The notes: a model not told the origin generated them from the sequence alone. DNA of 64,000 nt from an uncultured Cohaesibacter sp. (GCF_963676275.1 NZ_OY781091.1:1838775-1902774); one strand, 5' to 3'; positions 34,301 through 42,272 are shown, counted from the first letter of the stretch. Program-made: numbers and translations.

Positions 34301-35177
34301 GCCTGGAAGTTTTGAGCTGTATCAGGGTAGCAGTGATGTTGGTTTTGTGCATCGGCAAAGTCTGGATGTTCCTGCAATCATGGGGACGTTGCAAACCGAA
34401 CTTGCCGCCATCGAGTGCTACAGCTGGGACAGAGGTTCCTCGCTGGAAGTCAAGCTCAACAAAGGCGATCTGTCATCAATTGAAAAAAGCAGTCTTCTGT
34501 CCGGATCCAATGCTGCAGCCGTGCAAACGGAAAATGGCGAATGGGAGATCATCCAGTTTGCCAATGCCGAACTGATTGGAACCAATCTTTGGCGACTGAG
34601 CCTGCTATTGCGAGGGCAATTGGGAACCGAAGAAGCTGCTCAGAATGGGGCTCTGGCTGGTGCAAGATTTGTTCTTCTTGATGAGGCAATCGTGCCGCTA
34701 AAAGTGGATGGCGGACAACTGCAAAAGTCCTTGCCATTTCGTGTTGTCGCCAATGGAGCGGCCATTTCTGACGCCAACAATATCGATATTTCGATTGATA
34801 TTGTCGGGCGCGGATTGAGGCCGCTGGCACCTGTCCATCTCAAGGCTGTCCGAAATAAAGAAGATGCCAGCCTGCAATTTAGCTGGATCAGGCGAGACCG
34901 TCTGGAAGCCGATAGCTGGGTTGATAGCACCATTCCGCTGAGTGAGGCCGAAGAACTCTATCAAATTAGGATTGTTGATCCTCAGTCGGGAAGCACCTTG
35001 CGGAGCGAAGACGTGAGCGCTCCGTACTGGCTCTACTCTCTCGAAGAACAGGCCAATGATGGAATATCACAAATTTCCAAAGTGCAAATCGAAATAGAAC
35101 AGGTGAGCCGCCGATATGGAAGCGGCGCAACGCTGAGCCGACAGGTCTTGCTCGACAGTCTGCGCATTCAAGCCTGA
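31305..35177 (+). CDS. Megatron tail-tip protein (GTA g15)
   Basis: A 1290-residue protein that completes the tail baseplate and host contact. It opens with a glycine-rich amphipathic/membrane-like segment (about residues 10-40, GGALFGPLGAAVGGALGAVG), then YGRARLTGQVIWSTNLVEEV, a TIM-barrel-like domain (about 240-580) with FLLGSELRGMTCLRD and SWWSNEHYNRDVSGE, the phage-tail domain around 700-800, and a C-terminal fold ending in DSLRIQA. Length and order agree with the GTA TIM-barrel-like host-specificity family. Ten bases separate it from g14. Confidence 0.93.
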   Translation: MTTLVLKTAGSVIGGALFGPLGAAVGGALGAVGGYYVDQQLFGSSQSVEGSSLSDLTVQTSTEGTAIPRLYGRARLTGQVIWSTNLVEEVTTRKQRTGASKGGSGSSTTTTTYSYFANFAVGLCEGEIAYIGRVWANGSILDMEDITYRVYCGTEDQTPDSLIEAKQGTGKAPAYRGLAYVVFEDLPLEDFGNRIPQLSFEVVRPIGRLEKQIQSVVMIPGATEFGYDSTEISRKDSEGEWSSENRHSYESGTDFEVSLDHLISLCPNLSTIALVVSWFGSDLRAGECSIRPKTDNSEKVTTGDSWAVAGLARSEAQCVTLLDGRASYGGTPSDASVLRAIAAIRERGLKVVLYPFIMMDIASGNALPDPYGEEEQAAFPWRGRITCYPGPDEEDTADLSSDAASQVNSFYTGGDWSYRRFIMHYAQLASDAGGVDGFLLGSELRGMTCLRDASGDYPFVTCLQSLASEVRALVGDATKLTYGADWSEYFGHHPQDGSVTFHLDPLWSDSNIDAIGIDNYMPQSDWRAGEDHLDANLADTGLEADYLQANIAGGEGFDWYYASDEDRDSQTRTAITDGLAGKPWVFRYKDLVSWWSNEHYNRDVSGESDTPTSWEPCSKPIWFTEIGCPAVHLGPNQPNVFPDAKSSESALPYHSSGARCDAAQRAMLTASLDYWQSGDESLNPTSPIYDDRMVADDQIYLWAWDARPFPAFPLSSDIWSDGDAWHTGHWLNGRLGNAPLQDIVRTVMSDFGLDAPLFTSVPAVIDGFVIDQRTSVRSALESLCDAFNISFVASQNRLLFELQGRRTVAEIEEGQLVDEEDEALLSKQLDPWEEEPSSVTFSFNELFQDYRQSVARYDQPSSRTRQESSKSLSVISSEPIMVDAARNWLRQRNYSRHTIKFNLPLSMLSLEAGDLVTLQEGEYDKSYRIDEIEDGTMREVSASLIAPRNSAPLAQTTRLVKSALPQVVRPVCFAMDLPLIPSKSEYPHAPYLASYSSPWPGSFELYQGSSDVGFVHRQSLDVPAIMGTLQTELAAIECYSWDRGSSLEVKLNKGDLSSIEKSSLLSGSNAAAVQTENGEWEIIQFANAELIGTNLWRLSLLLRGQLGTEEAAQNGALAGARFVLLDEAIVPLKVDGGQLQKSLPFRVVANGAAISDANNIDISIDIVGRGLRPLAPVHLKAVRNKEDASLQFSWIRRDRLEADSWVDSTIPLSEAEELYQIRIVDPQSGSTLRSEDVSAPYWLYSLEEQANDGISQISKVQIEIEQVSRRYGSGATLSRQVLLDSLRIQA

Positions 35178-35248
35178 GCGCAAAACACGGATTGCCTCAT
35201 CTGAAACAAATCCATCTAGACCATCAACCTCGATAAAAGGAGAAAGCC

Positions 35249-35458
35249 ATGAGCCTTTCTGACAATGAGCCGAAACAGGCATGGGAATCCAAGATCAACT
35301 GGACCCAGATCGTCGCCGTTTTGGCCATGGGATTGACCATGTTCGGAATTGATCTTGATCCGGACATCCAGCAGCGGCTGGCTGTTACGATCTCAAGCCT
35401 TGCCGCAGCGATCACGATCATCTGGAGAACCTGGTACACATCAAAGAAGATTGTCTGA
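35249..35458 (+). CDS. Holin-like small membrane protein downstream of the GTA
   Basis: A 69-residue protein with a hydrophilic N-terminus (SLSDNEPKQAWESKIN), two membrane helices (about 19-35 and 43-60) joined by FGIDLDPDIQQR, and a lysine tail. This layout, including SK-xxW at the entry to helix one and a D-x-D/xx-Q turn, resembles many annotated phage holins or holin-like proteins. An AAAGGAG ribosome site precedes the ATG. It starts 72 bases after g15 with no terminator between, so cotranscription with the GTA is likely. Function as a holin is inferred. Confidence 0.6.
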   Translation: MSLSDNEPKQAWESKINWTQIVAVLAMGLTMFGIDLDPDIQQRLAVTISSLAAAITIIWRTWYTSKKIV

Positions 35459-35463
35459 GCTGC

Positions 35464-35766
35464 ATGATGACCTTCATTTTGAAATCGATTGCTCTTCTGG
35501 TGAAGCTGGCCCCTGTGCTGGCTTCACTTCTGGCCCAATTATCGAATGCTTCAGCAAAGGTGATTGGCCAAAAGAAGGGGCGCACACAAACGCAAAGCGA
35601 TGCAGGCGATGCATTTCGTAAGCTTCTTCAAGCAGCCCACGCAGCGAAATGGGAACAAAATGCGCGAAAAGAATCGGACCCACAATCGCATCAGTCTTCT
35701 GCTGACGGTGCTGATGGCGCTCTGTCTGAACGGCTGCGCTATACAGACGGCTTCAAAAGGGATTGA
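35464..35766 (+). CDS. Inner-membrane spanin-like protein (candidate)
   Basis: A 100-residue protein, five bases after the holin-like gene. It has an N-terminal hydrophobic segment (about residues 3-25) and a hydrophilic, mostly helical and low-complexity remainder. A lipoprotein gene starts inside it in the +1 frame, the Rz/Rz1-type arrangement of phage spanins. Sequence similarity to Rz itself was not recognised, so this rests on layout. Confidence 0.45.
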   Translation: MMTFILKSIALLVKLAPVLASLLAQLSNASAKVIGQKKGRTQTQSDAGDAFRKLLQAAHAAKWEQNARKESDPQSHQSSADGADGALSERLRYTDGFKRD

Positions 35767-35938
35767 CGCAAAGGCGACCGGTTCTTTTGACCGCAAGCAG
35801 GATGAAACACCGACTGGAGCCAGTATGACGGCATGTCTGCTATTCGATCCTATCAGCTGGTCCGAAAAAGATACCGATCAGACGATTGCAGAAGTCAAGG
35901 AGCATAATCGCAAGATTGTGCGATATTGCAGCGGATAG
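35660..35938 (+). CDS. Phage-type small lipoprotein, Rz1/o-spanin-like
   Basis: A 92-residue lipoprotein: signal sequence ISLLLTVLMALCLNGC with lipobox Cys 26, then a mature part with ACLLFDPISWSEKDTDQTIA and VKEHNRKIVRYC. The C-x-x-F-x-P-I-x-W-S-x-x-D-T...HN...C pattern is common in small proteins next to phage holins and lysins. The start ATG at 35660 is inside the preceding gene (overlap to 35766, +1 frame). It likely helps outer-membrane disruption during GTA release, which is inference. Confidence 0.65.
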   Translation: MREKNRTHNRISLLLTVLMALCLNGCAIQTASKGIDAKATGSFDRKQDETPTGASMTACLLFDPISWSEKDTDQTIAEVKEHNRKIVRYCSG

Positions 35939-35990
35939 TAAAAGCTGAAGCATCGTTCTGCTTTCGCAAATTCATTGTAAAAAATGCAGC

Positions 35991-36025
35991 CGTTCAGTTT
36001 TCGTTCAGCGACGATTGGTTAGATT
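35991..36025 (+). promoter_or_regulatory. CGTTCAG direct repeat and -10 box of the pepSY gene
   Basis: CGTTCAG at 35991-35997 and 36002-36008 are 11 bp apart (one helical turn), the geometry of OmpR/PhoP-class operators. TAGATT (36020-36025) sits 11 bp further on as a likely -10. The predicted start of transcription, about 36032, coincides with the ATG of the PepSY gene, and no ribosome site is seen, so the mRNA may be leaderless. Confidence 0.55.
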
Positions 36026-36031
36026 GTCGCC

Positions 36032-36355
36032 ATGAAAAAACATCTCAACATACATGCCCTACGGTTATTGGCTCTCGTAACACTGGCCTACATGTTGCCA
36101 AGTCACACAGCGCTTTCTGCGCAATGTCTTGGTTCAGGCGAGATGAGGGAGGCTATTTCCGCTGGTCGGGCTCAAAGTCTGGTGGCAATCACGCAGGCGG
36201 CAACTGCTGTCGTCGCTGGTGATGTCATCAAGTCCAACCTGTGTCTTGATGGGGGGCGGCTTGTCTATGATTTGGTCGTCCTCTCCAGACAAGGCAAGGT
36301 TTCTCGTGTCACGCTGGATGCAAAAAGCGGTAAGGTACTGTCCGTCAAAGGGTGA
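36032..36355 (+). CDS. PepSY domain periplasmic protein
   Basis: A 107-residue secreted protein: signal peptide to about residue 30 (ALRLLALVTLAYMLPSHTALSAQ), then a PepSY domain (AISAGRAQSLVAITQAATAV, GGRLVYDLVVLSRQGKVSRV, LDAKSGKVLSVKG). It has a Cys pair (QCLGSG and SNLCLDG) likely in a disulfide. PepSY proteins next to two-component systems are often periplasmic partners of the sensor; the FeuPQ pair follows 87 bases later. Confidence 0.88.
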   Translation: MKKHLNIHALRLLALVTLAYMLPSHTALSAQCLGSGEMREAISAGRAQSLVAITQAATAVVAGDVIKSNLCLDGGRLVYDLVVLSRQGKVSRVTLDAKSGKVLSVKG

Positions 36356-36442
36356 GTGGTGGTTGCAAAGCCATCCGCCTATGAATAGGCTCTCAATGGA
36401 GTCATCCTAGGGTATACCCGCAAAAACGGAACGAGGATCTAT

Positions 36443-37117
36443 ATGCGCATCTTGGTGGTTGAAGACGAGAAAGAGCTTAACCGTCAGCTCAAGGAAGAAA
36501 TGGAAGAAAACGGCTTTGTCGTCGATTGCGCATTCGACGGGGAAGAGGGCCATTTTCTGGGTGATACCGAGCCTTACGATGCAGTCATTCTGGATATCGG
36601 CCTGCCCAAGATGGATGGCATCCGGGTGCTGGAAAACTGGCGGCAGGATGGGCGAACGATGCCCGTTTTGATTCTGACTGCACGTGACCGGTGGAGCGAC
36701 AAGGTGCAGGGCATAGATGCTGGTGCAGATGACTATGTCGCAAAGCCATTTCACATGGAGGAAGTGGTAGCCCGTATTCGTGCCCTCGTCAGACGATCAG
36801 CAGGATTGGCTTCAAACGAAATCACATGCGGCCCCGTTCGTCTCGATGCGCGCTCCGGCCGCGTCACCGTCGATGGCCTTACTGTCAAACTGACCTCGCA
36901 TGAATTTCGCCTGCTTTCCTATTTGATGCATCATCAGGGCAAGGTCATCTCGCGCACCGAGCTTGTCGAGCATCTTTATGATCAGGATTTTGATCGAGAT
37001 TCCAATACGATCGAAGTCTTTGTCGGGCGTCTGCGCAAGAAACTCGGCGTTGACGTTATTCAGACGGTCAGAGGCTTGGGCTACAATATGCTTGCCCCTG
37101 AAGCGACGAAACAATGA
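36443..37117 (+). CDS. feuP: Response regulator FeuP
   Basis: A 224-residue OmpR-family regulator: receiver domain with the phospho-acceptor D51 in VILDIGLPKMDG and conserved K in YVAKPFHMEEV; C-terminal winged helix with LTSHEFRLLSYLMHHQGKVI and DRDSNTIEVFVGRLRKKL. The sequence is very close to rhizobial FeuP, which with FeuQ controls ndvA and cyclic glucan export in Sinorhizobium. The stop overlaps the feuQ start by four bases. A PhoP-like direct repeat upstream of the pepSY gene could be its site. Confidence 0.88.
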   Translation: MRILVVEDEKELNRQLKEEMEENGFVVDCAFDGEEGHFLGDTEPYDAVILDIGLPKMDGIRVLENWRQDGRTMPVLILTARDRWSDKVQGIDAGADDYVAKPFHMEEVVARIRALVRRSAGLASNEITCGPVRLDARSGRVTVDGLTVKLTSHEFRLLSYLMHHQGKVISRTELVEHLYDQDFDRDSNTIEVFVGRLRKKLGVDVIQTVRGLGYNMLAPEATKQ

Positions 37118-38517
37118 AGTCGATCACCCGGTATCTTGTTGTCAATATATCGATTTGGGCGCTCTTGTCTGCGTTGGGCGCGGGCATCGTTCTGACCTCT
37201 CTTTTCCGCGTTTCGGCCGAAGATTCTTTTGATGACCAGCTTGATATGGTTCTGAAGATGCTTGTCGGGGAACTGGCCACTGAGCTTTTTAGCTCGGAAA
37301 CACTCGCAAAGCCGGGAAATCTTGGTCAACCGCGATTTGAACTGCCTCTATCGGGGTGGTATTGGACTGTCAGCCGAGATGACACTGATGAAGTCATCTT
37401 TTCCTCTCTCTCGTTGGCTGGTGACGATTTTTCTGTCCTGTCCGAGATCGATAAGCAATATCGGGGTGGCATAGGCCGCTATCTGTTAGGCCAAGGCCCA
37501 GATGGCAAAGAGATTAGAATTCTCGAACGCGAAATCTCCTTTGGACCAGATCAGAATTATCATTTCAGAGTGACCGGCAATGCAGCCGAACTCAAAGCGC
37601 AGATAGATGGTTTCGAGAATAAAGCCTGGTTGCTAGTGGTAGCCTTCGGGGTTATTTTGCTTGTTGTCTCCCTGTATCTCGTGCGCACGGCGTTGCGACC
37701 GCTTGGTCTATTGCAACGCAGGGTTCGGGAGGTTGCTATAGGCACTAGCACATCGATTGCTGGCGATTATCCGGTAGAAGTCTCCGGCCTCGTCGAAGAG
37801 GCAAATATCCTGATCGCCTCAAATAAGGAAACGCTCGAACGCGCGCGTACCCAGCTCGGCAATTTGGCCCACGCCCTGAAAACTCCCTTGTCTGTCATCA
37901 CTAATGAAGTGAGATCGTCAGACGCTAAAAATGCCGACATGCTGATACAGCAAGTGGACACCATGCGCGATCAGATCCAGCTTTATCTTGACAGGGCGAG
38001 ATTTGCAGCCAGACACAACACAATCGGAACCGTGACAAAAATCGACCCGGTTCTGAACAAGCTGGCCAGTGTCATGCGCAAGATCCATCCGGACAAGACT
38101 GTCGATTATCAAACCGAAACAACGCATGACGTCTGTTTTCGCGGGGAAGAGCAGGATCTGGAAGAAATGGTAGGCAACCTCGTTGACAACGCTTGCAAAT
38201 GGGCCCGTGACCGTGTGGTACTTAAGCTATTTGACGGCCTTCCTGAAGCTGCGGCTCCCGCTGATTTCAGTTCCCGGGGATTAAGTCGCATCTGGTTGAC
38301 GATCAGCATCGAGGATGACGGCCCGGGGCTTTCTGAAAAAGAGATGGTTGAGGCCCTCAAGAGAGGACACCGCCTTGATGAAAGTAAACCGGGGTCTGGT
38401 TTGGGCCTCTCCATCGTTTCGGAGATGGCGAGCCTTTATCAGGGAAGCTTTACTCTGGGGCGGTCAGAGCTGGGGGGATTAAAGGCACAACTGATCCTGC
38501 CAGCACTAAAAGAGTAA
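37114..38517 (+). CDS. feuQ: Sensor histidine kinase FeuQ
   Basis: A 467-residue inner-membrane kinase with helices at about 7-30 and 167-190, a periplasmic sensor between them, a short HAMP region, H-box LAHALKTPLSVITNEV (phospho-His 253), and ATPase boxes VGNLVDNACKWA, DDGPGLS and GSGLGLSIVSEM. It is the cognate kinase of FeuP by overlap and family. PhoQ-class features agree with sensing an envelope or osmotic signal. Confidence 0.87.
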   Translation: MKSITRYLVVNISIWALLSALGAGIVLTSLFRVSAEDSFDDQLDMVLKMLVGELATELFSSETLAKPGNLGQPRFELPLSGWYWTVSRDDTDEVIFSSLSLAGDDFSVLSEIDKQYRGGIGRYLLGQGPDGKEIRILEREISFGPDQNYHFRVTGNAAELKAQIDGFENKAWLLVVAFGVILLVVSLYLVRTALRPLGLLQRRVREVAIGTSTSIAGDYPVEVSGLVEEANILIASNKETLERARTQLGNLAHALKTPLSVITNEVRSSDAKNADMLIQQVDTMRDQIQLYLDRARFAARHNTIGTVTKIDPVLNKLASVMRKIHPDKTVDYQTETTHDVCFRGEEQDLEEMVGNLVDNACKWARDRVVLKLFDGLPEAAAPADFSSRGLSRIWLTISIEDDGPGLSEKEMVEALKRGHRLDESKPGSGLGLSIVSEMASLYQGSFTLGRSELGGLKAQLILPALKE

Positions 38518-38799
38518 ATTAACGCTTTGGTCCGATGCTCTGGATCTTGTTAGGATAAAAAGGCATGACGACTCAGGTTTTTCGCCAAAATTTCGACATT
38601 TTCGAAACATAAAAGCTATCTGAAGCGTTGTGTATGCATGTGTGACTTGATTGAATTTGATAGACGGGATCCGGGACGGAATTCAGCAAGGGCACACACG
38701 TTGTTTGAAGACGGCTTACAAACTCGATGCCGAAAAGCAAATCGCAGGAAACACGCAGGCTATCCTTTGGGGATTGCCATATTGAATAGGGGCTAAAAA

Positions 38800-39263
38800 A
38801 TGAATTTCAAATCAGTCGCGATTGTTGCAGTCATGGGCGCAGCGCTGGCCGGATGTCAGGGTGGACCAAAAGAGACATTTGGCGGATTGACGGGTGCAGT
38901 GGCCGGTGGCGTCATTGGTTCCCAGATTGGTAGTGGAGAAGGCCGTTTGGTGGCAACAGCCGCCGGTGCCGCTCTTGGCGCTCTGGCTGATCTTCCATTG
39001 GCCGTATGCTTGACCAGAATGATCAGAGAATGGCCGCTGAAGCACAATATCGTGCGCTGGAATATGGTCGCTCAGGTGCTCCTGTATCCTGGACAAACCC
39101 GGATTCGGGCCATCATGGACAGATTGTTCCAACCCAACCTTACACTGTCAATGACCTGAATTGTCGTGACTATACGCACACGATTTACATTGATGGTCAG
39201 CCGCAGACAGCCCGTGGACGCGCTTGCCGTCAGGGTGATGGGACCTGGCGTCCGGTTGACTAA
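38800..39263 (+). pseudogene. 17-kDa surface-antigen lipoprotein, frameshifted
   Basis: The first frame (from ATG 38800) gives a lipoprotein signal MNFKSVAIVAVMGAALAGC and a glycine-zipper region (GGLTGAVAGGVIGSQIGSGE). It then loses frame near 38989; the matching continuation (LGRMLDQNDQRMAAEAQYRALE written from the family, visible from 39006 as MLDQNDQRMAAEAQYRALEY, ending in RQGDGTWRPVD) is in another frame. Adding a single G in the ctggctg-atcttcc stretch restores a 154-residue protein of the RT0821/Lpp0805 (17-kDa surface antigen) type. Either a true recent inactivation or a one-base assembly error. Confidence 0.75.
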
Positions 39264-39317
39264 TTTGGTCGCCGGATTGTTCTGAGACTATTAATTCTCG
39301 CATTCATGTGGGATTGG

Positions 39318-39350
39318 AGAGGAAGCTGAACTATTCAGCTTCCTCTTTTT
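39318..39350 (+). terminator. Intrinsic terminator after the antigen gene
   Basis: A 13-bp perfect stem agaggaagctgaa / ttcagcttcctct with a 3-nt loop (paired ends may open further) followed by five T. Confidence 0.88.
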
Positions 39351-39459
39351 GTATCTGAATATTTCTAAAAAACTTTGTGATTGGCAGGGGATGTTAACAG
39401 TTTGATAGGTTTAAATTGAAATTGTATTTAGAACCTATGAATCAGGTCGGAGTGTCCGT

Positions 39460-40857
39460 ATGGACAACATGGAAAAGCTTAAGGATAAATTGAAGCTTTA
39501 TCTGTCGACGTTGTCTGAAAATGCCCAAAATCTGCTGCATCGAAATCTCGAAAAGGCATTGAAGGAGGGCAATAGCGACGCCGCGTCAGAGCTGATTCTT
39601 GCTGTCTTGCGCGATATCCTCAAAGTCGAAGAAAAGATTGTCCCTCTGGAAGAATTCGTAAAAAAGGATTTCTTCCGCGAAGCGCGCTTTTTTGCATCCG
39701 ATATTGATTTGCTTCGCAAGGTCGAAGGAAGAATCAGCCCGTCCTCATTTGATGCCATTTGGACATGGATAAAGCGTGATGTTGCCTCGCCAGAGTTGCT
39801 TCAAAAGCTTGCCATGGATTGTGCCCAACTCGAGAAACGGGAAATCTCCAAGCATTCAAGCGAAATTTGTGCAGAACTGGTGGCTGCAATCAAGAAGAAT
39901 CTCAAACTGGTTCTGCGAGATTTCGGAGGCGAACAGAAGCTTTCCAATCATCTGGGCGGTGAGGTCGTCTATAATGATCTGCTGGATGTGCTTATCAGCG
40001 CTGAAAGACTGATGCCGTTCAAGCCGATTCTGACGAGGATGCCCAAGGAGCTGGCCAGTTGGGCTACACCGGAAGGAGAGGAGAGCTACAAGCTCATCTC
40101 GCGTTATGTGCAGCAGGCTCCCTTGCGCACTTCATGGCTATTCTCTGCGGTCTCGAAAAATCTGACATCTGCGCGCACCCTGATACAACTCTCGACCAAG
40201 CTTTCAGGATCTGACGATGCGGTGCAGGTGGCCGCTACGGTCTATGCACCTGCCATCCATCAGATACTTGCAGAGATGGAAGCGCATGCTGGTATCGTTG
40301 ATGCGCGGTTGAGAGAATATTCCGGTCTTAACGTGGCGCTGGAGCATATCTGGACCTGGCATATGATGGCAAAAGCCCTGAAAGTCGAACTCGAATTGCC
40401 AACACAATGTGCCTGGGGCAAATCTCTCGCCGAAATGAAAAAGAAAATGACAGATATTCTGAAGCGCGAGATCGAGCCAACTCCGGGCCTTGTCCGCAAG
40501 GCATTGCGCGCTCCCAAGAATGGTGAGAAGGAAGTCTTTGACGAAAATCTGGTGGCTGACGCCATTCGGGCTGCCAAAATTTTCGAGAAAACAGAGCTTG
40601 CCAAAGACAGCCTTGCGATGAACGGCCCGATTAGTGATGTGCGCAAGGAGCTTGATCAGGCATTTGAAATTCTGACGAAGTCACTTGTTGATCGAACCAG
40701 ACAGGCTGCTGGTCTGGAAGATGAGAATATAAAGAAGCTTCATACGGCCGCCATTGATATTGCCAAGAGCATTTTTGACGAAGATTTCTCCGAGGCCTTC
40801 CGGCGTCAATTGAAAGCTGCTTCTACTGTCAAGGAACTTCAGGCCGCTGAAGCCTGA
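39460..40857 (+). CDS. Conserved hypothetical protein, mostly helical
   Basis: A 465-residue cytosolic protein without signal peptide, membrane helix or catalytic motif that I recognise. It is predicted almost entirely helical with heptad-like stretches (MEKLKDKLKLYLSTLSENAQ, DAIRAAKIFEKTELAKDSLA). Acidic and basic residues alternate, and the C-terminus reads FSEAFRRQLKAASTVKELQA. Codon use matches neighbours, which suggests an old resident. No operon partner: 200-nt gaps lie on both sides. Function unknown. Confidence 0.65.
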   Translation: MDNMEKLKDKLKLYLSTLSENAQNLLHRNLEKALKEGNSDAASELILAVLRDILKVEEKIVPLEEFVKKDFFREARFFASDIDLLRKVEGRISPSSFDAIWTWIKRDVASPELLQKLAMDCAQLEKREISKHSSEICAELVAAIKKNLKLVLRDFGGEQKLSNHLGGEVVYNDLLDVLISAERLMPFKPILTRMPKELASWATPEGEESYKLISRYVQQAPLRTSWLFSAVSKNLTSARTLIQLSTKLSGSDDAVQVAATVYAPAIHQILAEMEAHAGIVDARLREYSGLNVALEHIWTWHMMAKALKVELELPTQCAWGKSLAEMKKKMTDILKREIEPTPGLVRKALRAPKNGEKEVFDENLVADAIRAAKIFEKTELAKDSLAMNGPISDVRKELDQAFEILTKSLVDRTRQAAGLEDENIKKLHTAAIDIAKSIFDEDFSEAFRRQLKAASTVKELQAAEA

Positions 40858-41057
40858 ACTTGGGTTCGTTCTGTTCGTCTCCCTCCTTTCCCTTTCCCCA
40901 ATCTATCCCTCCAATTATATGGTTCAATATGTGTCCGTGTCCGAAAAATGGTTCGGGGATACAGCCTCATCCTATCGTTAGATGAACATGAGTTAATTTG
41001 ACATCTTGGTGAAATCAGAAATGCTCATGCTTGGACTAGTGTGAGAGTTGGACCTGT

Positions 41058-42272
41058 ATGTTTTGGACTATCGCTGTTGTTTTGACGCTCGTAACCATTG
41101 TGTTCGCGATCTACCCGCTCATGCGCAAAGAGCGCAAGCTGGAGAGTGCGAGCGCCTATGATCTGACGATTTACAAATCCCAGTTGAAGGAAATCGATGG
41201 GGATGTCGAGCGGGGATTAATCGATGAGGCCGAGGCGGAATCGGCTCGTGCCGAGGTTGCCCGACGGGTCATTGGTGCGCAGGACGCCCTCGACAAGGAG
41301 CGCACTGCCACACGCAGTGACGGTTCATCTGGCGTGGGAAGTCAGCCTGAGAGGGATCGGGTCAGTTTGCGTGTCGCCGTCACAACAATCGCGCTTTTTA
41401 TCCCGCTTTTATCACTGGGCATTTATTTCGCTCTCGGGTCTCCCGATCTGGAGGGCCAGCCATTGCAGGCCCGTCTCTCCAAACCACCCGAGCAGCAGAG
41501 TCTCACCGAACTGGTCGCCTCAGCCGAGAGAAAACTGGCAGCCAATCCAGATGATCTGGAAGGCTGGAAAAAGATGGCACCGGTCTATGCAAGAATGCGC
41601 CGAACAGAAGATGCCATTCTTGCCTATAGAAATATTCTGCGCCTTGAGGGAGAGAGCGTTGATGCTCTTTCCGATCTTGGAGAGGTGCTGGTCATTCGCG
41701 ATGCTGGCGTGGTCAAGGACGAAGCCAGAGCTTTGTTCCAACGCGCCAATATGCTCGACGCGACGGCTCCCAAACCGCGCTTCTTTATCGCCATTGCGCT
41801 GGGGCAAACCGGAGAGGAGCGCGAGGCTATCCTCAGATGGCAGGCGCTGGTTGATGATTCCGCCGAAGGAGCTCCCTGGATTCCATTTGCAAATGAACAG
41901 ATTGCTGCCTTGCAAAAGCGCATCGCTTCGAAATCTGTTGCAGATGCCAACCCGAGCAACGCCCCGCAAACAGAGGGGGCGGCCCTTCCCAATCCAAGCA
42001 AGGAAGATGTTGATAGTGCCTCTGAGATGTCTGCCGAAGATCGGCAGCAAATGATCGCAGGCATGGTCGCCAATCTGGCCGAGCGTTTGAAAACCGAAGG
42101 CGGCACCGCAGATGAATGGGTGCGTCTGATCAGGGCGGAGCTTGTGCTCAATCGTCCCGACATGGCCGCCAAGACAGTAACCCGTGCCCTTGATGCGCTC
42201 CAGTCAGATATCGATGGATTGGAGAAGGTGAAGGCTGCGGCGCGCTCTCTGGGTGTCTCTATCGATCAGTAG
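41058..42272 (+). CDS. ccmI: Cytochrome c maturation protein CcmI (CycH)
   Basis: A 404-residue inner-membrane protein that presents apocytochrome c to the haem lyase CcmFH. Two N-terminal membrane helices (about 2-20 and 104-126) flank a cytoplasmic helical loop (YKSQLKEIDGDVERGLIDEA); the periplasmic part holds TPR-like repeats (MAPVYARMRRTEDAILAYRN, GEVLVIRDAGVVKDEARALF, AIALGQTGEEREAILRWQAL). It leads the ccmIEFH operon; a TTGACA at 40998-41003 may be part of its promoter but lacks a good -10. Confidence 0.93.
   Translation: MFWTIAVVLTLVTIVFAIYPLMRKERKLESASAYDLTIYKSQLKEIDGDVERGLIDEAEAESARAEVARRVIGAQDALDKERTATRSDGSSGVGSQPERDRVSLRVAVTTIALFIPLLSLGIYFALGSPDLEGQPLQARLSKPPEQQSLTELVASAERKLAANPDDLEGWKKMAPVYARMRRTEDAILAYRNILRLEGESVDALSDLGEVLVIRDAGVVKDEARALFQRANMLDATAPKPRFFIAIALGQTGEEREAILRWQALVDDSAEGAPWIPFANEQIAALQKRIASKSVADANPSNAPQTEGAALPNPSKEDVDSASEMSAEDRQQMIAGMVANLAERLKTEGGTADEWVRLIRAELVLNRPDMAAKTVTRALDALQSDIDGLEKVKAAARSLGVSIDQ

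Noticed and set aside
20115-35938. Active prophage
   Set aside because: There is no integrase, phage repressor, replication gene or attachment-site pair, and the gene order g1-g15 with the GTA-type NlpC/P60 and megatron genes fits a gene transfer agent.
40998-41003. TTGACA as the ccm operon promoter
   Set aside because: No acceptable -10 box at 16-18 bp; kept only as a remark.
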